From Vibrio tasmaniensis 1F-187 (GTDB lineage: Bacteria > Pseudomonadota > Gammaproteobacteria > Enterobacterales > Vibrionaceae), in contig NZ_AJZM02000323.1 of NCBI RefSeq assembly GCF_000272405.2, forward strand, positions 1 to 38,314: a stretch of DNA of 38,314 nt, in the 5' to 3' direction. How positions within the stretch are numbered: position 1 is the stretch's first letter; each line of letters starts with the position of its first letter. Positions 36,736 to 38,314 of the stretch are shown piece by piece. A program made the position numbers and the translations under genes. Below the pieces are notes generated by a model. That model did not search any database. It was not told where the DNA came from and saw only the letters and a program-made list of their open reading frames with translations.

Positions 36736-37602
36736 ATGATTTATAGTATGACCGCGTACGCGCGCAAAGAAGTAAAAGGCGATTGGGGTACAGCAGTATG
36801 GGAAATCCGTAGTGTAAACCAACGCTACCTAGAAACTTACTTCCGTATGCCTGAACAGTTCCGTGGTTTAGAGCCAATCCTACGCGAGCGTTTCCGTAAG
36901 CGTCTAGCTCGCGGCAAGGTTGAATGTAACCTACGTTTTGAAGCAAACCCAGCAGCGAAAGGCGAGCTAAGCATTAACGAAGGTTTGGCTCAGCAAGTAA
37001 TCAATGCTGCTAACCAAGTAATGACGATGACAGGTGAAGACAGCCGTTTGAACCCATTCCAAATCATGAACTGGCCTGGCGTAATGGAAACGCCAGAGCA
37101 AGACATGGATGCCATCAACAAAGATCTACTTGAAGCATTCAACGATGCAATCGCAGAGTTCATTGACGCTCGTGCTCGTGAAGGCGAAAACATGAAAGCG
37201 CTCATCGTTCAGCGTTTAGATGCAATCACTGAAGAAGTCGTTAAAGTTCGTGCACGCATGCCTGAGATCCTAGAATGGCAACGTGAGCGTCTTCTTACCA
37301 AATTTGAAGATGCGAAGATTGAACTTGAAGGTTCTCGCGTTGAGCAAGAGCTTATCCTACTGGCTCAGAAGTCAGACGTAGCAGAAGAACTAGACCGCCT
37401 AGACTCTCACGTGAAAGAAGCGAATGTAGTATTGAAGAAAGGTGGCGCCTGTGGCCGTAAACTTGACTTCATGATGCAAGAGTTCAACCGTGAATCAAAC
37501 ACGCTAGCATCTAAGTCTATCAGCACAGACATCACAGCATCGGGCGTTGAGCTTAAAGTTCTTATCGAACAGATGCGTGAGCAGATCCAGAATATAGAAT
37601 AG
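36736..37602 (+). CDS. yicC: YicC family endoribonuclease
   Basis: 288 residues from the ATG at 36736, which follows AGGAAA and gives the conserved MIYSMTAYARKEV start; the frame is open 67 codons further up, across the promoter region, which I reject as coding. EIRSVNQRYLETYFR near the N-terminus and the C-terminal EFNRESNTLASKS... are the YicC and DUF1732 signatures. E. coli YicC is an endoribonuclease acting on RyhB. The 3' end is a known insertion site for genomic islands, and an integrase gene follows here. Confidence 0.94.
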   Translation: MIYSMTAYARKEVKGDWGTAVWEIRSVNQRYLETYFRMPEQFRGLEPILRERFRKRLARGKVECNLRFEANPAAKGELSINEGLAQQVINAANQVMTMTGEDSRLNPFQIMNWPGVMETPEQDMDAINKDLLEAFNDAIAEFIDARAREGENMKALIVQRLDAITEEVVKVRARMPEILEWQRERLLTKFEDAKIELEGSRVEQELILLAQKSDVAEELDRLDSHVKEANVVLKKGGACGRKLDFMMQEFNRESNTLASKSISTDITASGVELKVLIEQMREQIQNIE

Positions 37603-37632
37603 AATCCAACCAAATCCTCACCAATCTACAAG

Positions 37633-37657
37633 GCCCTTATTTAAAAGGGCTTTTTTT
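37633..37657 (+). terminator. Intrinsic terminator after yicC
   Basis: GCCCTT/AAGGGC stem (37633-37638 with 37645-37650) with a six-base loop and seven T residues. Confidence 0.9.
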
Positions 37658-37684
37658 ATTTCTTTGTATGTTCACGTCCATAGA

Positions 37685-37797
37685 GATCTACTAAAAGCCA
37701 AGAATAAATGGGGAGTATTATGGGTGGCACTTTGCAATTCACTCCCCAAAATAGTATAAAAACCGAAAGTACTCCCCATATTTTGTAATAGTAGATC
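37685..37797. repeat. Inverted and direct repeats upstream of the integrase gene
   Basis: ACTCCCCA occurs three times: 37709-37716 (minus), 37741-37748 and 37771-37778 (plus). The first and third copies extend to a perfect 10-base inverted repeat, ATGGGGAGTA (37708-37717) and TACTCCCCAT (37770-37779). An outer 8-base pair GATCTACT/AGTAGATC (37685-37692 with 37790-37797) brackets them. Likely roles are integrase arm sites, excisionase sites, or repressor sites of the island. Confidence 0.6.
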
Positions 37798-37838
37798 AAG
37801 ACAATTGCATTTATCCCCATAAATTCAAGGAGATCGAG

Positions 37839-38314
37839 ATGAGTAATCTCAACGTCAAGCGAGTCAAGAAATTAATAAAAGACAAAGAAATAGGTCGTCA
37901 TGCTGGTGGGGGTGGTTTCTATCTTATGGTCCCCAAAGTTGGTCAAGCATATTGGATGTTAAGATACACCTTTTTTAAGAAAAGAAAGGAAGTGACTATT
38001 GCTAAGGTAGATGAACTTTCTCTTGCTGACGCAAGATTAAAAGCCGCAGAGCTACGAAAACAAATTAATGAAGGAATCAATCCAATTGCTGAAAGAAAAC
38101 GAAGCAAGCAGGCCGATATACATATAGTTGATGATCTTTTTATAGACTGGTACAAAGATTTAGAAAAGAGGTTAAAATATCCAAGTATTCCTAAACGTAT
38201 CTATCTAAAAGAGATCGCGCCTCAAATAGGGCAGTACACGTTGAAACGAGTTACTCCTTTGGATATTCGCAACATCATCCAAATAGTCGCAGACAGTGGC
38301 CGTCCAACCACAGC
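37839..38314 (+). CDS. int: Tyrosine recombinase integrase, P4 type (partial, C-terminus beyond window)
   Basis: 158 codons are visible and the frame runs off the right edge, so the catalytic domain (R-H-R-Y residues) is not seen. The N-terminal arm-binding domain is clear: IGRHAGGGGFYLMVPK, a W-x-L-R-Y core (YWMLRYTFFKKRKEVTI) and LADARLKAAELRKQINEGINP, as in DUF4102 integrases of islands and P4-like elements. The core-binding domain starts around residue 90 (IHIVDDLFIDWYKDL). Start ATG 37839 follows AAGGAGATCGAG, a strong ribosome site. The gene lies 237 bases after yicC and reads away from it. It is probably the first gene of an island inserted at the 3' end of yicC. Confidence 0.9.
   Translation, partial: MSNLNVKRVKKLIKDKEIGRHAGGGGFYLMVPKVGQAYWMLRYTFFKKRKEVTIAKVDELSLADARLKAAELRKQINEGINPIAERKRSKQADIHIVDDLFIDWYKDLEKRLKYPSIPKRIYLKEIAPQIGQYTLKRVTPLDIRNIIQIVADSGRPTT

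Noticed and set aside
1..38314. CRISPR arrays, tRNA or rRNA genes, transposase genes
   Set aside because: No regularly spaced repeats, cloverleaf-like sequences with CCA or GTTCRA boxes, rRNA signatures or transposase motifs were noticed on reading both strands.

Overview
The window reads as chromosome 1 of a Vibrio, most likely close to the Splendidus clade. This is an inference from gene content and moderate-to-low GC, because no database search was possible. Supporting signs are the yibN-secB-gpsA-cysE block, the rpmBG-radC-coaBC-slmA-lpxL-pyrE-rph-yicC block, and an inner-core LPS locus with a Kdo kinase (KdkA) plus an OpsX/WaaC-like heptosyltransferase.

Layout. 1-5664 (minus strand): an O-polysaccharide operon, manA-manC-manB-wzm-wzt, cut by the left edge, with a clear RfaH-recruiting ops sequence in its leader. 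5971-10506 (plus): a housekeeping block of yibN, secB, gpsA, cysE and envC, with a long nested palindromic element between gpsA and cysE. 10744-11388 (minus): a TetR regulator with a perfect inverted-repeat operator over its own promoter. 11490-15134 (minus): nucleotide-sugar genes rmlB-rmlA-rmlC plus a DegT-type aminotransferase, with no rmlD in view. 15478-17448 (plus): gmhD and lpxM. 17510-28464: the LPS core region, with an O-acetyltransferase, glycosyltransferases of several families, coaD, two GT9 heptosyltransferases, kdkA (plus strand), a GT25, waaA, waaF and a GT90. 28673-31657 (minus): mutM, a membrane-anchored unknown, rpmG, rpmB, radC. 31881-34856 (plus): coaBC, slmA, lpxL. 34991-36453 (minus): pyrE and rph, with an attenuator-like terminator between them. 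36736-37602 (plus): yicC. 37839 to the right edge: the start of a P4-type tyrosine recombinase.

How the genes work together. Most of the window builds the outer-membrane surface: lipid A acylation (lpxM, lpxL), heptose and Kdo supply and transfer (gmhD, waaA, kdkA, OpsX-like, waaF), core decoration (GT25, GT90, GT4, the GT-A gene, acetyltransferase), GDP-mannose and dTDP-sugar supply for O-antigen, and O-antigen export by Wzm/Wzt. The O-antigen genes are split, with the housekeeping block between the mannose/export operon and the rml operon.

Most notable: the integrase directly downstream of yicC, the site used by the mobilizable genomic islands that SXT/R391 elements mobilise, so the right edge is probably the left end of an island. 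Also notable are the autoregulatory TetR switch, the rmlBAC plus aminotransferase set without rmlD, and the gpsA-cysE palindromic element. I saw no CRISPR array, rRNA, tRNA or transposase. I did not find evidence for a wholly new system inside the window; the island whose edge is seen here is the most likely place for one.
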